DNA from: Anaerolineae bacterium
GTDB taxonomy: Bacteria; Chloroflexota; Anaerolineae; B4-G1; SLSP01
Length of the DNA stretch: 46,383 nt
Direction of reading: 5' to 3'
Assembly: GCA_026991395.1 (NCBI GenBank)
Contig: JALXBP010000105.1
Location: 1 to 46,383 of the forward strand
Shown piece by piece: positions 14,201-22,816 of this stretch. The notes below the pieces were generated by a model that worked only from the letters and a program-made list of their open reading frames with translations, ran no database searches and was not told the origin of the DNA. The first letter of the stretch is position 1; every line of letters starts with the position of its first letter. A program made the translations under genes and the position numbers.

Positions 14201-15340
14201 GAGACGGAGGTCGGCGCGGAGATCAAGGGGCGGATGCGCATCGGGATCACCGTCTTCGATCCGACGGGGGAGTGGCGCAAGATGGCCAAGCTCATCGGCC
14301 CAGACGACTTCCGCTTCTTCTCACTGACCGATCCGGCGTTCCACTCCCTGCGCTTCAATCCGCTGCGTATCCCCAGCCCCTATGTGCCGCCTTCGAAGTG
14401 GGCGGCGGCCATCGGGAAGCGGTGGGCATTGGCCTTCCCCACGGGGGCGACGGGCTTCAACCTCGTCAAGAGCGCGGTGATGACCCTCTACCGCGAACGC
14501 GGCGTCCTGGACGATCCGGAGAAGTCGGCGCAGCTGCATATGGCCGACCTCTACGAAGTCCTCCAGGCCAGGCTGGAGGACCTGCAGCGGAAGCGCGATC
14601 AGCTCTCCGCCGGGGTCGTCTCGCGCATCCTGGACAAGATGGAGGAGTTCCTCCCCGGCGGGATGTACTACGAGGCCTTCGGCAAGACGGGTGGGACGTC
14701 GGTAAGTGAGTGGGTCGATCCCCACCGACTGACCGTCCTGGAAGGGGACTTCGGCGAGGATGACGGGCTGAAGAAGTTCGTCATCGGCCTGCTCGTCTCG
14801 GCCATCTACCAGCATGCCGCGCTGCAGTATGCCAGCTTGATCCGCGAACGCCGCCCCATCCCGCAGCAAATCCTCTTCATCGAGGAGGCCCACGTGGTGA
14901 TGGAACCCGACGGCACGGCCAGCGAGGCGGCCAAGGCCGTGGATTCGGGAGCCGGGCTGTGGAACGATATTGCCGACCGCGGACGAAAGTACGGTCTCTA
15001 TCTCTTTACCGCCGCCCAGCACTGGAAAAACCTGCCCGGCGGCGTTGTAACCTCTTCGCGGATGGCCGTGGCGCTCTCCGTGGACACGATCGAGGATGCC
15101 AAGCTGGCAGTGGCCAAGTTAGGCAAGTTGCCGGGGACGTCGTCTATCGATGACTATTCGCAGTGGACGCACCTGATGATGACCTTGCCCGTCGGCGTAG
15201 GGTTGGTGCGCCTGGCGAGGCAGCCCATCAGCAGGGAGGCGGCGATGGAGGTCTTCCCTGTGCAGTTCCCCAATATCTCCTCCATCCGCCCGCCGTCGGA
15301 TGAGGAACTGAGTTACATCCTGCGCAGGGGCGCAGCGTAA
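11228..15340 (+). CDS. VirB4/TraC/HerA-like ATPase with a giant low-complexity insert
   Basis: 1370 residues from ATG 11228. Walker A FVGASGAGKSVAAMW is near 945, ITVFDPTGEW near 1013, Walker B QILFIEEAHVVM near 1213-1225, followed by DIADRGRKYGLYLFTAAQHWKNLP, the arrangement of VirB4/HerA-family motor domains that power conjugation or pilus assembly. Residues 1-255 form a helical N-terminal domain. Residues about 257-760 are a highly polar Ser/Thr/Gln/Glu/His-rich stretch with loose repeats (TSQRVSAAETQFQRQETANVA) and almost no hydrophobic core, unlike the usual VirB4 N-domain. The frame is uninterrupted and codon use does not visibly change, so this is an insert rather than an error. It is co-transcribed with the Tad genes. 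Confidence 0.75.
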   Translation: MTLSLRSSDSEPFRLVTPERGAEQALGFAWQISPGRWRAWSPVALRILRRFYAQSRAMLDLTDDVASSLYDPQGRNNVPAIFALARPPETGLMQLYGAYADGHTPEEAAARARRGTAYLVAALTGRFRQSRLTPLSLDESQAFLELLLRSRYAAAVIGQVVPRLKPGAGSMGTGGISGLITTDAQEQLEALAAGVPDPFAFLVQAEPMLATDIRRMLDQTAQTLTRYLGLVRQSESASFSMALPTLINPVAITGVQRQRTTGAVADASREHRQDTTHEVAVGRSQALTTAGKAAKRHEVHSGEEGRSYQEGQHLGEHITEHEEAQVALERNYTDQYVLHRSYHAVEGGTVRTTETARTHSTGSRQQNVHEQGALQAHEAVSTQGVRSGAGSRSGAGSRVDSFSSFSQVTTTDHRTLDGHMDTGLTSQMSGEQQTLAQSGYASHQERDTSAQGSNEVDTRTLEQTDYSGNRSSDLQAQSAQQSTYADSHETGSGVIATPGRIGGGVEGGGLILPGSIGYGQQEVVGQRGSLTDAHRTTQEAVAGNATSQRVSAAETQFQRQETANVAATGDRTEVSHETNIASRQVDSQRTYGGEETLTNVHTEVGGGTRTSAFAYNESYGYREAYSDHHTTDTARNWNSDVAQQMDYASRSQMGRTGVQHFVKAYGGTYDETGSRSGHLSQADQIVADRDLHRSVDRSIAGHRDEQFEGVRDSRSTGQEAVLSQEEKVGEGHSFMEGQAATQQRSAFSGATTTRFTSRTLAGPSGGSLIAGLGFSRQYTDARREVIAELLRQQVQRLTAGLDTGFFTTQAVLLASSEEVLARLAAAAVAAWREEGVVVPVAVRAGDETLWRRAVRWQFDERTESVPGFDARRYTQGLTSNELAALVHPLRITTGTISASLPAWPAGLSRQRTRGEIPLGFIVDINGEVDQSNVFRLPAKNLMHTLFVGASGAGKSVAAMWFLKQIVEKVREEEDGEGHWYPVEVPTSGPLLETEVGAEIKGRMRIGITVFDPTGEWRKMAKLIGPDDFRFFSLTDPAFHSLRFNPLRIPSPYVPPSKWAAAIGKRWALAFPTGATGFNLVKSAVMTLYRERGVLDDPEKSAQLHMADLYEVLQARLEDLQRKRDQLSAGVVSRILDKMEEFLPGGMYYEAFGKTGGTSVSEWVDPHRLTVLEGDFGEDDGLKKFVIGLLVSAIYQHAALQYASLIRERRPIPQQILFIEEAHVVMEPDGTASEAAKAVDSGAGLWNDIADRGRKYGLYLFTAAQHWKNLPGGVVTSSRMAVALSVDTIEDAKLAVAKLGKLPGTSSIDDYSQWTHLMMTLPVGVGLVRLARQPISREAAMEVFPVQFPNISSIRPPSDEELSYILRRGAA

Positions 15341-15353
15341 AGGGGGGTAAGCT

Positions 15354-15902
15354 ATGGCGAAACGACGCATCGTACTTCTCACCGTTATCGATGTCTTGCT
15401 TTTGCTGGGGCTGGCCTGCTGGGCACCGCACCTCGTCGAGAAGCCCCCGTCGATGCTTCCGCCGACGCTGGTCATAGCTACGGCAACGCCCTTCCCCGGA
15501 CAGATCGAATTGCTCTCCGTCGAGATCATCGACGGCCCCATCGAGGCCCCGACGCCCGCCGTCGAGGGGCTGACGGAGACGCTCCGCAGCGACTGGACGC
15601 CCATCGCGACGGCGGCAGCGCACTTTGCCGTCGTCCAGGTGCGCCTCGTTAACTACGGTACGCTCCCCCTGGACTTGGGAACGGTGCAGGCCATGCTCGT
15701 CGATGCCAACGGGCGGCGATACCGGCGCGACGGACAGGCCGAGTTGCTCTCTCAAAGTGCGTGGGCGATGCTCTCCGTCCCCGCCGGTTCGACGCGGGAA
15801 CTGACCTGGGTCTTTGCCGTCGGCGATGATCCCGTGCCGCCCTACCACATCGAGATGCGCTGGCAGGGGGTGCAGGTTCGCTCCGGGGAGGTGTGGCCAT
15901 GA
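15354..15902 (+). CDS. Membrane-anchored DUF4352-like protein
   Basis: 182 residues: a signal anchor (RRIVLLTVIDVLLLLGLACWAP, about 4-25), then an extracytoplasmic domain. The segment FAVVQVRLVNYGTLPLDLGTVQAMLVDANGRRYRRDGQ resembles the beta-sandwich of DUF4352/telokin-like proteins found in Gram-positive secreted proteins. It starts 13 bases after the ATPase stop, and its own stop overlaps the next ATG (ATGA), so it belongs to the same operon. It may be part of the envelope-spanning base of the pilus; function unknown. Confidence 0.6.
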   Translation: MAKRRIVLLTVIDVLLLLGLACWAPHLVEKPPSMLPPTLVIATATPFPGQIELLSVEIIDGPIEAPTPAVEGLTETLRSDWTPIATAAAHFAVVQVRLVNYGTLPLDLGTVQAMLVDANGRRYRRDGQAELLSQSAWAMLSVPAGSTRELTWVFAVGDDPVPPYHIEMRWQGVQVRSGEVWP

Positions 15903-16645
15903 CGAAACAGGGACAGCGGGCGGCACTCCTCGTGGGACGGACGGAGCAGGAGGTCGATGCGCTCTTTCCGCAGGTAGCCCCGCTGCTCTATGTCCTGGCT
16001 TCCTGCGGCCTGCCCGATGTGCAGGCGACGCTGGAGACTTTCCCCGCCACTGAGGTCATCGTCAGCACCGTGCCGCTGGATGAGCCGCCGCGGCCCACCT
16101 TCGTCTGGCAGGGGGAGCAGGCCAATGCCGGGGCGCTGCAGGTCTTCTTAGAGGCGCTGGAAGCGGAGACGACGGTCGAGGAGAAGGAGGAGGGAGGCGA
16201 GGAGGTGCCCGTTCCGCCTGCGGCCTCGCTCTTCGGCGCGGAGGCGGTCGTCGTCCCGACGGTGCGCATCGGCTTCTACGGCGCACGCGGCGGGGTGGGG
16301 GTGACGATGGCCGCCGTCCATATGGCGCAGGCGTTGGCCAGGCACGGCTATCGCGTGCTCCTGGCCGACCCAACGCTTCGCTTCGATAGCTGGATCTACG
16401 CAGGTGTCGTTCCGCCCGACTGCCGGGCGGTCGAGGGCGGAGAACGGGCACAGACGCCTAACGGACGGATCACACTCCTGGCCGGTGAACCCGACGAGGC
16501 CGATCTGCGGGGCTTCGATGCTCTGGTCGTGGACGGAGGACGGCGGTATAGCTGGCGCATCCTCGTGACCTGGCAGCGGCTGGAGCAGCGCTTGGAGGCT
16601 GAGGAGATCGAGGCAATGGTCCAACAGTGGCAGGAGGTGGCCTGA
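15899..16645 (+). CDS. MinD/CpaE-like protein with a broken P-loop
   Basis: 248 residues. The first ~85 could be a degenerate receiver-like domain. After a Glu-rich linker, VRIGFYGARGGVGVTMAAVHMAQALARHGYRVLLADP is clearly the start of a MinD/ParA fold. But the two lysines of the deviant Walker A (KGG.GKT) are Arg and Val, so ATP binding or hydrolysis is unlikely. LVVDGGRRYSW sits in the Walker B place. ATG 15899 overlaps the upstream stop. CpaE/TadZ proteins localise Tad pili, and some have degenerate motifs, so a structural role at the pilus site is reasonable. Confidence 0.65.
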   Translation: MTKQGQRAALLVGRTEQEVDALFPQVAPLLYVLASCGLPDVQATLETFPATEVIVSTVPLDEPPRPTFVWQGEQANAGALQVFLEALEAETTVEEKEEGGEEVPVPPAASLFGAEAVVVPTVRIGFYGARGGVGVTMAAVHMAQALARHGYRVLLADPTLRFDSWIYAGVVPPDCRAVEGGERAQTPNGRITLLAGEPDEADLRGFDALVVDGGRRYSWRILVTWQRLEQRLEAEEIEAMVQQWQEVA

Positions 16646-17208
16646 TGCTCATCCTCGTTGTCGGAGCTAAGGGCGGGACGGGGACGACGCGCTTTGTCGA
16701 AACACTGGTTACATCGGCGCGGCTCATCGGCCTCGATGCAGCCGACGGGGCACTGGCCGGACAGCTGAGGCGTCCGCGCTATGCCCTCCAGGATGTCGTG
16801 GGGTGGGGGGAGCAGCGGCTGGCCGAGCAGGCGCGGCGGCTGGCCAGGCAGCGGCCCACCTTACTCTGGGATGTCGTCTGCGATGTCTACCCCCAGCCGC
16901 CGAAGCTGCTTCAGATGGTGGCACGGCTGGCTACCGTCGTTATCGACGGCGGGATCGAGCCGTCGCCTGTGCTGATGAAAAGCGCCGACCAGGCACTCAT
17001 CATCAGCCTGGATGATCCGGCGGCCCTCTACCACGAGGCTTGTCTCAAGGCCCGCTGGAAGGAGGCCCACGGCGGCCTGGAGGCCAAGGCCGTGGTGGGC
17101 AATGTCGAGGATGCGGCGCGGGCCCTGGCCCGCGAATGGTTCGGCGTGCAGGTCAAGCCGAGGAAAGCCCCCGATTTTCTGCGGGGAATGAAAATTACGT
17201 TCAAGTAG
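16645..17208 (+). CDS. Second MinD-like protein lacking the P-loop lysine
   Basis: 187 residues, beginning MLILVVGAKGGTGTTRFVETLV: the signature lysine (AKGG) is kept but the P-loop lysine is Thr. The fold then shrinks, with no clear Walker A' or B Asp pair (VVIDGGIEPS). The end is basic (VKPRKAPDFLRGMKITFK). It starts at the TGATG overlap with the previous gene, so the two pseudo-ATPases are translated together and may form a heterodimer. The next gene, cpaB, follows after 9 bases. Confidence 0.6.
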   Translation: MLILVVGAKGGTGTTRFVETLVTSARLIGLDAADGALAGQLRRPRYALQDVVGWGEQRLAEQARRLARQRPTLLWDVVCDVYPQPPKLLQMVARLATVVIDGGIEPSPVLMKSADQALIISLDDPAALYHEACLKARWKEAHGGLEAKAVVGNVEDAARALAREWFGVQVKPRKAPDFLRGMKITFK

Positions 17209-17217
17209 GAGGTAACG

Positions 17218-18207
17218 ATGGGTCCGAAGGTCGTCAAGATCGCCATTGGGGTTGTGCTGGTGCTCGTTGCCATCGTCGGGGTCTTCCTGGTCAACACGAT
17301 GACGGCACCGCGTTATTACAACGTCGTCATCGCTGCGCACGAAATCCCCGCCTATACGCCACTGCAGGAGGCGATGGATCAGGGGTGGATCGGGTCGCTG
17401 CAGCAGAGCTTCCCCGGTTCAATGCAGGGGTACTACGTCCTGCAGGATGAACTGGGTGCCCTGTTACAGGACGGGGTGATCGTCGAGAGGATGCGCGCCG
17501 GTGAACCCCTGATGCGCGTCAACGTCGCCACCGGCGAGAATGCGCAGAAGGTGCGCCGCCTTTCCGTCGCGCTTACCGAGCCGGACTACGGCATCGTGCG
17601 GGTGCCGGTCGAACCGGCCCACGTGCCCAAGCTCTACTACGGCGACCTGGTCGATATCTACGCCACCTTCGGCGCCGTTCGGGCAACGGAACTGATGACC
17701 GATGTCGTCGTCGATCCGGCGGCGGTGCTGACGGAGACGACGGAGGCGGAAGAAGCGCCCACGGCGGCGGCGGAGACGGAGGCCCTGCCTGTGCCCGTCG
17801 TGCCCGACCTGGAGGAGAGCGAGGCCTTCACCCGCACCTTCTCCTCGGAAATGCCCGTGACGATGCGCGTAATTTCCCATGCGTTGGTGGTGCGCATCAA
17901 CCACAAGCTGATCCCCAATCCGCAGTACGGCACGGGCGACCAGAATAATGCTCCGCCTTATATCGAAGGCGACGTGGAGAGCGTCGATCTGCTCATCCCT
18001 AATGCCAGCGTTGAGGAGGCGCAGTGGGCCATCCTCAACGGGACGATGAGCATCGTCCTGCGCCCTGCGGTCGCGGGCACGGTGAAGGAGCCGCCTACGG
18101 AAGGTTTTACCTGGTCGGACTTCAACGATCTCTTCTGGCGCCGCCGCCATGCCGTGGATGTAGCATGGCAAGAGGCGGGGCTGGAGCCACCGGCGAAGGA
18201 GCCGTAG
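17218..18207 (+). CDS. cpaB: CpaB/RcpC-like pilus assembly protein
   Basis: 329 residues. An N-terminal anchor (KIAIGVVLVLVAIVGVFLV, about 6-25) is followed by a SAF-like segment (YYNVVIAAHEIPAYTPLQEAM ... GEPLMRVNVA) and a further beta-rich domain (YGIVRVPVEPAHVPKLYYGDLVDIYATF), the order of CpaB/RcpC proteins. In diderms CpaB works with the secretin; no secretin is seen here, as expected for an organism without a classical outer membrane. A Glu/Thr/Ala-rich linker lies near 175-200. It has a good AGGAGGT site and is followed 2 bases later by cpaE. Confidence 0.75.
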   Translation: MGPKVVKIAIGVVLVLVAIVGVFLVNTMTAPRYYNVVIAAHEIPAYTPLQEAMDQGWIGSLQQSFPGSMQGYYVLQDELGALLQDGVIVERMRAGEPLMRVNVATGENAQKVRRLSVALTEPDYGIVRVPVEPAHVPKLYYGDLVDIYATFGAVRATELMTDVVVDPAAVLTETTEAEEAPTAAAETEALPVPVVPDLEESEAFTRTFSSEMPVTMRVISHALVVRINHKLIPNPQYGTGDQNNAPPYIEGDVESVDLLIPNASVEEAQWAILNGTMSIVLRPAVAGTVKEPPTEGFTWSDFNDLFWRRRHAVDVAWQEAGLEPPAKEP

Positions 18208-18209
18208 CG

Positions 18210-19580
18210 ATGGCGGAGAAGGAGTATCTCGTCCTGCTGGGGCTGGTCAGCTGGCAGGATGCCCAGACGATCTCCGGCGGGCTGACGGAGGGGTTCCGCG
18301 TCGTCGGTATAGCCAACTCGGCGGCGGAACTTCAGGAACGCGCCGAGCAGATAGAGCCGGATGTTGTGCTTTTTTCACCGCGCTTGCCGGGGATGACGGG
18401 GGAGCTGATCCACCAGCTGCTCCACCGAGAGGGGGGCAAGCCGATTGCCGCCATCGGGATTTTCCCGCCGGGGGGAAGGGACGAGGCCGATCGCTACTAC
18501 GGCTTCGATATGGGCGGCCATCTCTATGAGCCGGTGGACGCCTCGACGCTGACCGAGTTGGCCCGGCTCATCCCCGAAGTCGTCTTCAAGGCTAAACAGC
18601 TGCGGCAGAGCCGCGACTATATCCCCCTGCCGCGCGATCTCAGGGCCGAAATGCAAGCTTCCGGGTGGCGGAAGCGCGGCATCGCCTTCTGGGGGATCGG
18701 CGGCGGGGTGGGCAAGAGTTCCCTTGCCCTCAATGTGGCCGCCGCATTGGGTATCTTGGGGCAGCGTCCGACGCTCCTGCTCGACCTCGATATGTCGCGC
18801 GGGGCGCTGGCTTCCTATCAGGGGGTGCGGGATCGCAGCAAGAATATCTTCCCGCTCGTCTCCCTCCTCACCGCCGAGTACAACCGACAGGGACGGGCCG
18901 CGTGTACCCCCGACCTCCTGCGCCGCTATACCGAGCGCCTGGGGGGAAAGTTGGACCTGCTGCCCGGTGTCGCCGAGCCGCAAATTGCCGGGCTACCGGA
19001 GTTCGTCGAGGATGCGGCACGGACGCAGGCGATCATCGAGAGCATCCTGGATGTGGCCCTGAAGCAGTGGGACTTCGTCGTCATCGACTTGGGGCCGGAT
19101 GTGAACCACCCGGTGCATTTCGCCGCCCTGCAGTGGGCGGAGGATGTCTTCACCATCATCCGCCCCAACATCTCCGACGTCGACAGTACGGCAAAGGTCA
19201 TCCCCGCCCTGCGCCGCGCCTTCGGCCAGTCCTACGGCAAGTTCCACCTGGTGGTGAACCAGTGGAGCGAGGAGGCGGGGATTTCGCTCAAGGATGTCAT
19301 CTCCATCATCACCGATATGCCGCTGGAGATGACCATCCCCTGGGACCCCAAGGCGACCTATCTCCTCAACCGGCAGGCGTTCCTCGTCCTGCAGGATGAG
19401 ATCGGCCCGGCTGCCGATGCCATCGTGACGTTGGCCGCCGGTCTCTTCCCGCCGCTCAAGCCCATCTGGGAGCGGCGCGGCGGGCACATCGGCGGGCAGG
19501 GCAAGGTCAAGAGTCGCCGGGTCAAGCGCCGCAAGGAGCGCAAGGGGTGGTTTGGCAAGGTCCTGCGGGGGGAGGCGTAG
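18210..19580 (+). CDS. cpaE: CpaE/TadZ-like pilus localisation ATPase
   Basis: 456 residues. About 1-125 is a receiver-like domain (VLLGLVSWQDAQTISGGL..., EPDVVLFSPRLPGMTG), then a MinD-type ATPase with intact P-loop GIGGGVGKSSLALN near 162-176, LLLDLDMSRG, and FVVIDLGPD. This is the standard CpaE/TadZ architecture: a MinD relative that places the Tad machine at a pole or focus. The C-terminus is strongly basic (KVKSRRVKRRKERKG). Of three MinD-like proteins in a row, it is the only one expected to bind ATP. Its stop is directly followed by the cpaF ATG. Confidence 0.85.
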   Translation: MAEKEYLVLLGLVSWQDAQTISGGLTEGFRVVGIANSAAELQERAEQIEPDVVLFSPRLPGMTGELIHQLLHREGGKPIAAIGIFPPGGRDEADRYYGFDMGGHLYEPVDASTLTELARLIPEVVFKAKQLRQSRDYIPLPRDLRAEMQASGWRKRGIAFWGIGGGVGKSSLALNVAAALGILGQRPTLLLDLDMSRGALASYQGVRDRSKNIFPLVSLLTAEYNRQGRAACTPDLLRRYTERLGGKLDLLPGVAEPQIAGLPEFVEDAARTQAIIESILDVALKQWDFVVIDLGPDVNHPVHFAALQWAEDVFTIIRPNISDVDSTAKVIPALRRAFGQSYGKFHLVVNQWSEEAGISLKDVISIITDMPLEMTIPWDPKATYLLNRQAFLVLQDEIGPAADAIVTLAAGLFPPLKPIWERRGGHIGGQGKVKSRRVKRRKERKGWFGKVLRGEA

Positions 19581-20942
19581 ATGGCAGGCAGAGTCTCTCC
19601 CTTTGCCGCCGCCGTGGGGGGCGCGGCGGTGAGTGCGATGGGCGATCCCTACGAGGACCTGCTGCGGCAGGCCAGGGAGCGGATGGTCCAGACCTTCAAC
19701 CCGGCACAGCTGCAGGACCCGGACCAGCAGGTGCTCGACCGGGCACGGCAGCTTTTAGGGCAGATGGTCGAAAGCTACACGCTCCATCTGCAGGAGAAGG
19801 GGATCACCGTCAGCGAGGATAGCGAGAGTCTCGTCGGGCGGCTCGTCGATGACATCTTCGGCTTCGGCCCCATTGCCCGCCTCCTGGCCACCGAGACGGT
19901 GGAGGAGATCATCATCAACGGGACGGAGGTCTGGGTCATCGATGCCGAGCGGGGCAAGTACAAGGCCGAGGTTAGTTTCCGCAGTCCGCAGGAGGTGGTC
20001 AACCTCGTCAACCGCGTGGCCATGCGCCAGAGGCGCCAGATCGACCCTTCGCGCCCGAAGGTCGATGCCCAGATGAGCGACGGGTCTCGTCTTAATGCTG
20101 TGATGAGCCCCATTGTCAACAACTACCCCATCGTCGTCACCATCCGCCGCCACCGTATGGTGGCCCGGCGGATGGAGGACCTGGTGCGCCTGGGGACACT
20201 GACGCAGCAGGCAGCGGACTTCCTCCGTGCCTGTATCTTAGGCAAGCTCAACATCGTCGTTGCAGGCGGTACGGGCACGGGCAAGACGAATACGCTCAAT
20301 GCCTTCCTCAATGCCGTGGCCGAGGACCCGGTGGCGAGGTTCGAGCGCGTCCTCGTCTTGGAGGATACGCCGGAGGTCGACATCTCCGGCCTCCCCGATG
20401 CCGTTCGCCTCGTGACCCGCGAGGCCAACGAGGAGGGGACGCGGGCCGTGACGATGGACGACCTGGTGCGCAACACATTACGCATGCGCCCGGACCGGAT
20501 CGTCACCGGCGAGGCACGCGGCGAGGAGATCATCAGCATCATCAACGCGGCCAACACCGGACACGACGGGCAGCTGCTCACCGTGCATGCCAACTCCGCC
20601 TTAGATGTGCCGGTGCGCATCGTCCAGATGGCGCAGCTGGCCCGCGATCTGCCCGAACGGGTCATCTTGGGGTGGTTTGCCGATGCCTTCGATCTGCTCG
20701 TCTTCCTGCGGCGTATCACCGTCGGGGAGAAGACTCTGCGCAAGGTCGTCCAGATCGCCGAAATCCCGCCCTCCCGCTTTATGGAGGGCGACAAGCTGCC
20801 CGTCAATCTCATCTTCGAGGACAAGGGGCGGGGGCTGCGCCACGTGCCGGGGGCCTTCCCCAGTCGCCTCGAGGAGCTGATCTACGTACGCTCCGGGCAC
20901 AAGGTCTCCCTGCAGCAGTATCTGATCGAGACAAGGAGGTGA
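19581..20942 (+). CDS. cpaF: CpaF/TadA secretion ATPase
   Basis: 453-residue hexameric type II/IV secretion ATPase that powers Tad pilus polymerisation. Walker A GGTGTGKTNT is near 229-238, followed by VLVLEDTPEVDI (Asp box), RIVTGEARGEEII (Walker B, near 305) and GHDGQLLTVHANS (His box, near 325). The N-terminal GFGPIARLLATETVEEIIINGTEVWV is the usual CpaF N-domain signature. The length is normal for the family and no key residue is missing. It abuts cpaE without a gap and is followed by tadB after 5 bases, with AAGGAGG inside its last codons. Confidence 0.95.
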   Translation: MAGRVSPFAAAVGGAAVSAMGDPYEDLLRQARERMVQTFNPAQLQDPDQQVLDRARQLLGQMVESYTLHLQEKGITVSEDSESLVGRLVDDIFGFGPIARLLATETVEEIIINGTEVWVIDAERGKYKAEVSFRSPQEVVNLVNRVAMRQRRQIDPSRPKVDAQMSDGSRLNAVMSPIVNNYPIVVTIRRHRMVARRMEDLVRLGTLTQQAADFLRACILGKLNIVVAGGTGTGKTNTLNAFLNAVAEDPVARFERVLVLEDTPEVDISGLPDAVRLVTREANEEGTRAVTMDDLVRNTLRMRPDRIVTGEARGEEIISIINAANTGHDGQLLTVHANSALDVPVRIVQMAQLARDLPERVILGWFADAFDLLVFLRRITVGEKTLRKVVQIAEIPPSRFMEGDKLPVNLIFEDKGRGLRHVPGAFPSRLEELIYVRSGHKVSLQQYLIETRR

Positions 20943-20947
20943 AGCCG

Positions 20948-21823
20948 ATGGTCCTTCCCTTTGCCTTTGCTCTGGTGCTCATCGGGGCGGGTATCGCCTG
21001 GTCGGGCGCGGTGCGCCACGACGTGCGCCTGCAGCGCCGCACGATGCGCCCCTCGATGCCGGAGCGCCTGGATGCCTACCTCGAAGCCCACGATGTCCCC
21101 CTCTCGGGGGCGGAGTTCCTGCGCACCGGCCTCATCGTCGGGATGGTGCTGGCGGTCCTGCTCACGGTGCTCCTGGGGCCGACGATCCTCACCTTCGTCG
21201 CCGTCCCCTTGGGGGTGCTGGCCTACTGGTCGTACCTTGGTGCACAGGCGGAGAAGTTCGAACTGGAGTATCTGCAGGCGCTGGTGGCAATGGTCGGCAG
21301 TCTCCAGCGGGCTTATACTGCCAGCCCCAACCTCCGCGCCGCCCTGATGGAGATCGTCCCCTATGTGCCTGCAGTGGTGCAGGAGGACTTGAAGCAGATC
21401 GTGGCGGCCATCAATACGGGCACACCGCTGCAGGAGGCGCTGGAAGCCTGGGTGGAGCGGCGGCGGGGCAACCCCTACGTGGGGCAGATCGTCGAGGCGC
21501 TGACCCTGCGCGAATCGCACGGCGGCAGCCTCAAGGCCGTCCTGGACGGCCTCGATGAGCTGATGCGCGGCCTGCTCGATATCCGGCGCGAAATTGAGGC
21601 CAAGCAGAGCGCCCCGCGCACGGAAGGGTTAATCGTCGCCGTGGCCCCCTTCGTCTTCCTCATCGGTGTGAAGCTGATGGCCGATTACGAGGGCGGCTTC
21701 TACCACACGCTGGCCGGGCAGGCGGTCCTGGCCGTCGTCCTCGTCCTGAGCAGTGCCTCCTGGTGGCTCAGTCGGCGCATCGCCGCGTCGGGAATACGGA
21801 TCACCGCGTGGGAGGTGGAATGA
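20948..21823 (+). CDS. tadB: TadB-like pilus platform protein
   Basis: 291-residue inner-membrane platform protein (GspF/T2SSF domain). There are membrane helices at the N-terminus (LPFAFALVLIGAGIAW), near 60-95 (GLIVGMVLAVLLTVLLGPTILTFVAVPLGVLAYW) and two at the end. The cytoplasmic core has ALVAMVGSLQRAYTASPNLRAALMEIV and LTLRESHGGSLKAVLDGLDELM, the two-helix motif of TadB. The ATG at 20948 is preceded by AAGGAGG. Its stop overlaps the next gene's ATG. Confidence 0.88.
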   Translation: MVLPFAFALVLIGAGIAWSGAVRHDVRLQRRTMRPSMPERLDAYLEAHDVPLSGAEFLRTGLIVGMVLAVLLTVLLGPTILTFVAVPLGVLAYWSYLGAQAEKFELEYLQALVAMVGSLQRAYTASPNLRAALMEIVPYVPAVVQEDLKQIVAAINTGTPLQEALEAWVERRRGNPYVGQIVEALTLRESHGGSLKAVLDGLDELMRGLLDIRREIEAKQSAPRTEGLIVAVAPFVFLIGVKLMADYEGGFYHTLAGQAVLAVVLVLSSASWWLSRRIAASGIRITAWEVE

Positions 21824-22725
21824 TGCTCGCCGTGGCTCTGCTCATCGCTTTGGGCGGCGTTTACCTCGTCCTTTCGTCCTTCCAGGTGCGCCGCGTCGAC
21901 CTGCGCTCCCGCTTGGGGTACGACACAGGGGAGCGCCCGCCGCTGGCCGAGCGGCTCTTCGGCTATCTGGCGCAGCAGTGGAGCAAGCGGGGGGATTACG
22001 GCGGGCTGGAACACCGCCTGCGCTTAGCGGGCTTCTGGGGCGATCCGACCGGGCCCTATCCGTCGGTGGCCGCCTTCCGCGCCCGCCAGCTGATGGCCGC
22101 CGCTCTTGCTGCCATCGTGGGGTGGGGCGGGGGATTGCTCATTGCGGCAGCGGCGCAGAAGCCCGCCTCCCTGGCCCTTCCCCTTGGCCTGCTCACGGCC
22201 CCCCTGGGGCTGCTGATGCCCCAGGCGGAACTGAACAAGGCCATCCGCAACCGCGACGATGCCTTAGTCGCCGATATGGCCACGGCCTTAGAGCGGCTGG
22301 CCAACTTCGTGGCTGCAGGGCAGCCACTCGGCCAGGCCGTCCTGCTCTTCTCGGAGCGGCCCGGCGGGGCCTTCGTCGCCTGGCTGCGCACGGTCGCCGC
22401 CGACTTCTCCCGCCACGGCGATCTGGCCGTGGCCGTCGAGCAGATGATGGAGGCCAACGGTTCACCCGGCGTCCTCGTCCCCTTCGCGACTTTGGTGCGC
22501 AGCCATATCCGGTTGGGCGGCGGGGTCTCCGAAGACCTGCGCCGCCTGGCGGGGGAGATGCGCGAAGAACTGAAGCGGCGCATCACCGAGCGGGGCTACC
22601 GCAACACCATCCTCATGGTCATCCCTGCCGGGTTGGCCATTCTGGCCTCCCTGCTCGTCATGGCCGCACCCGGCTTTGTGCGGATGATGGAGAGCTTCTT
22701 GGGGTCATCCGGGGGCGGCTTTTAG
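21820..22725 (+). CDS. tadC: TadC-like pilus platform protein
   Basis: 301 residues; the second GspF-type platform protein, paired with TadB. It starts MMLAVALLIALGGVYLVL at 21820, overlapping the tadB stop (ATGA). Further helices are at about 90-135 and at the C-terminus (NTILMVIPAGLAILASLLVMAAPG). The core ALERLANFVAAGQPLGQAVLLFSERPGG ... LGGGVSEDLRRLAGEMREELKRRITERG is the TadC pattern. The flanking order cpaF-tadB-tadC-flp is the classical Tad order. Confidence 0.88.
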   Translation: MMLAVALLIALGGVYLVLSSFQVRRVDLRSRLGYDTGERPPLAERLFGYLAQQWSKRGDYGGLEHRLRLAGFWGDPTGPYPSVAAFRARQLMAAALAAIVGWGGGLLIAAAAQKPASLALPLGLLTAPLGLLMPQAELNKAIRNRDDALVADMATALERLANFVAAGQPLGQAVLLFSERPGGAFVAWLRTVAADFSRHGDLAVAVEQMMEANGSPGVLVPFATLVRSHIRLGGGVSEDLRRLAGEMREELKRRITERGYRNTILMVIPAGLAILASLLVMAAPGFVRMMESFLGSSGGGF

Positions 22726-22816
22726 GAGAAAGGAGGTGATGCGGCAGGCTCATCGATTCAAGCTCGGACTCAACGTCGGTGTCGGCACAAGGGAAAAGTT
22801 CAAAGGAGGTGTAGCA

